64,000 nucleotides of DNA, taken from Nocardia sputorum (lineage in GTDB: Bacteria; Actinomycetota; Actinomycetes; Mycobacteriales; Mycobacteriaceae). Below the pieces are notes generated by a model that was not told the origin of the DNA, did not search any database, and saw nothing but the letters and a program-made list of their open reading frames with translations. The translations under genes and the position numbers were made by a program. Location of the stretch: positions 3,906,001 through 3,970,000 of the forward strand of contig NZ_AP026978.1 of the NCBI RefSeq assembly GCF_027924405.1, written 5' to 3'. Shown one piece after another: positions 50,707 to 64,000 of the stretch (position 1 is its first letter; each line of letters begins with the position of its first letter).

Positions 50707-64000
<13,294 letters not shown>

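Overview
The window is very GC-rich DNA with actinobacterial codon use. A secreted antigen-85/mycolyltransferase-type esterase, a three-helix-bundle protein of the mycobacterial/nocardial type and many TetR/LuxR-style regulatory arrangements point to a mycolic-acid actinomycete, most probably Nocardia. I saw no tRNA, rRNA, CRISPR array or insertion sequence.

Positions 1 to about 23,000 hold ordinary and accessory chromosomal genes. From left to right these are: a PD-(D/E)XK-like protein paired with a TerD-domain stress protein; a nucleotidyltransferase; an Ag85-like secreted esterase; a VioD-like flavin monooxygenase; a tiny secreted Trp/Gly-repeat protein; two small helical proteins; a DUF3754 membrane protein; and an erythromycin-esterase-fold protein that has lost its catalytic residues. 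The last is divergent, across a large palindrome, from a SnoaL-like protein and an alpha/beta hydrolase. Next come a LuxR-type regulator translationally coupled to a DUF2306 membrane protein, both divergent from a TetR gene across two palindromic operators, then an NmrA-type NAD(P)-binding protein. A four-gene ABC sugar-type importer follows (binding protein, two permeases, ATPase), with a recognisable promoter and operator, and then a FadH-type 2,4-dienoyl-CoA reductase.

Positions about 22,890 to 64,000 are one leftward operon of at least 41 kb: three giant type I modular polyketide synthase genes followed by a hotdog thioesterase-like gene. In transcription order they are: (A) the 3' end of a PKS ending in a thioesterase, running off the right edge; (B) a 5,467-residue PKS that starts with a decarboxylating KSQ loading module carrying a DH domain, followed by two fully reducing modules; (C) a 3,597-residue PKS with two KR/DH modules and a C-terminal docking tail. 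Gene order is therefore not the biosynthetic order: B must start the chain, C continues it, and A finishes it.

Substrate and reduction motifs predict a propionyl starter, one methylmalonyl and then mostly malonyl extensions, a short saturated branched tail, and then a run of conjugated double bonds ending in a carboxylic acid. This is a linear polyene with no hydroxyl available for lactone closure in the visible modules. If no further modules lie outside the window, the simplest product would be a 14-methylheptadeca-2,4,6,8,10-pentaenoic chain. Upstream sequence is needed to fix the length.
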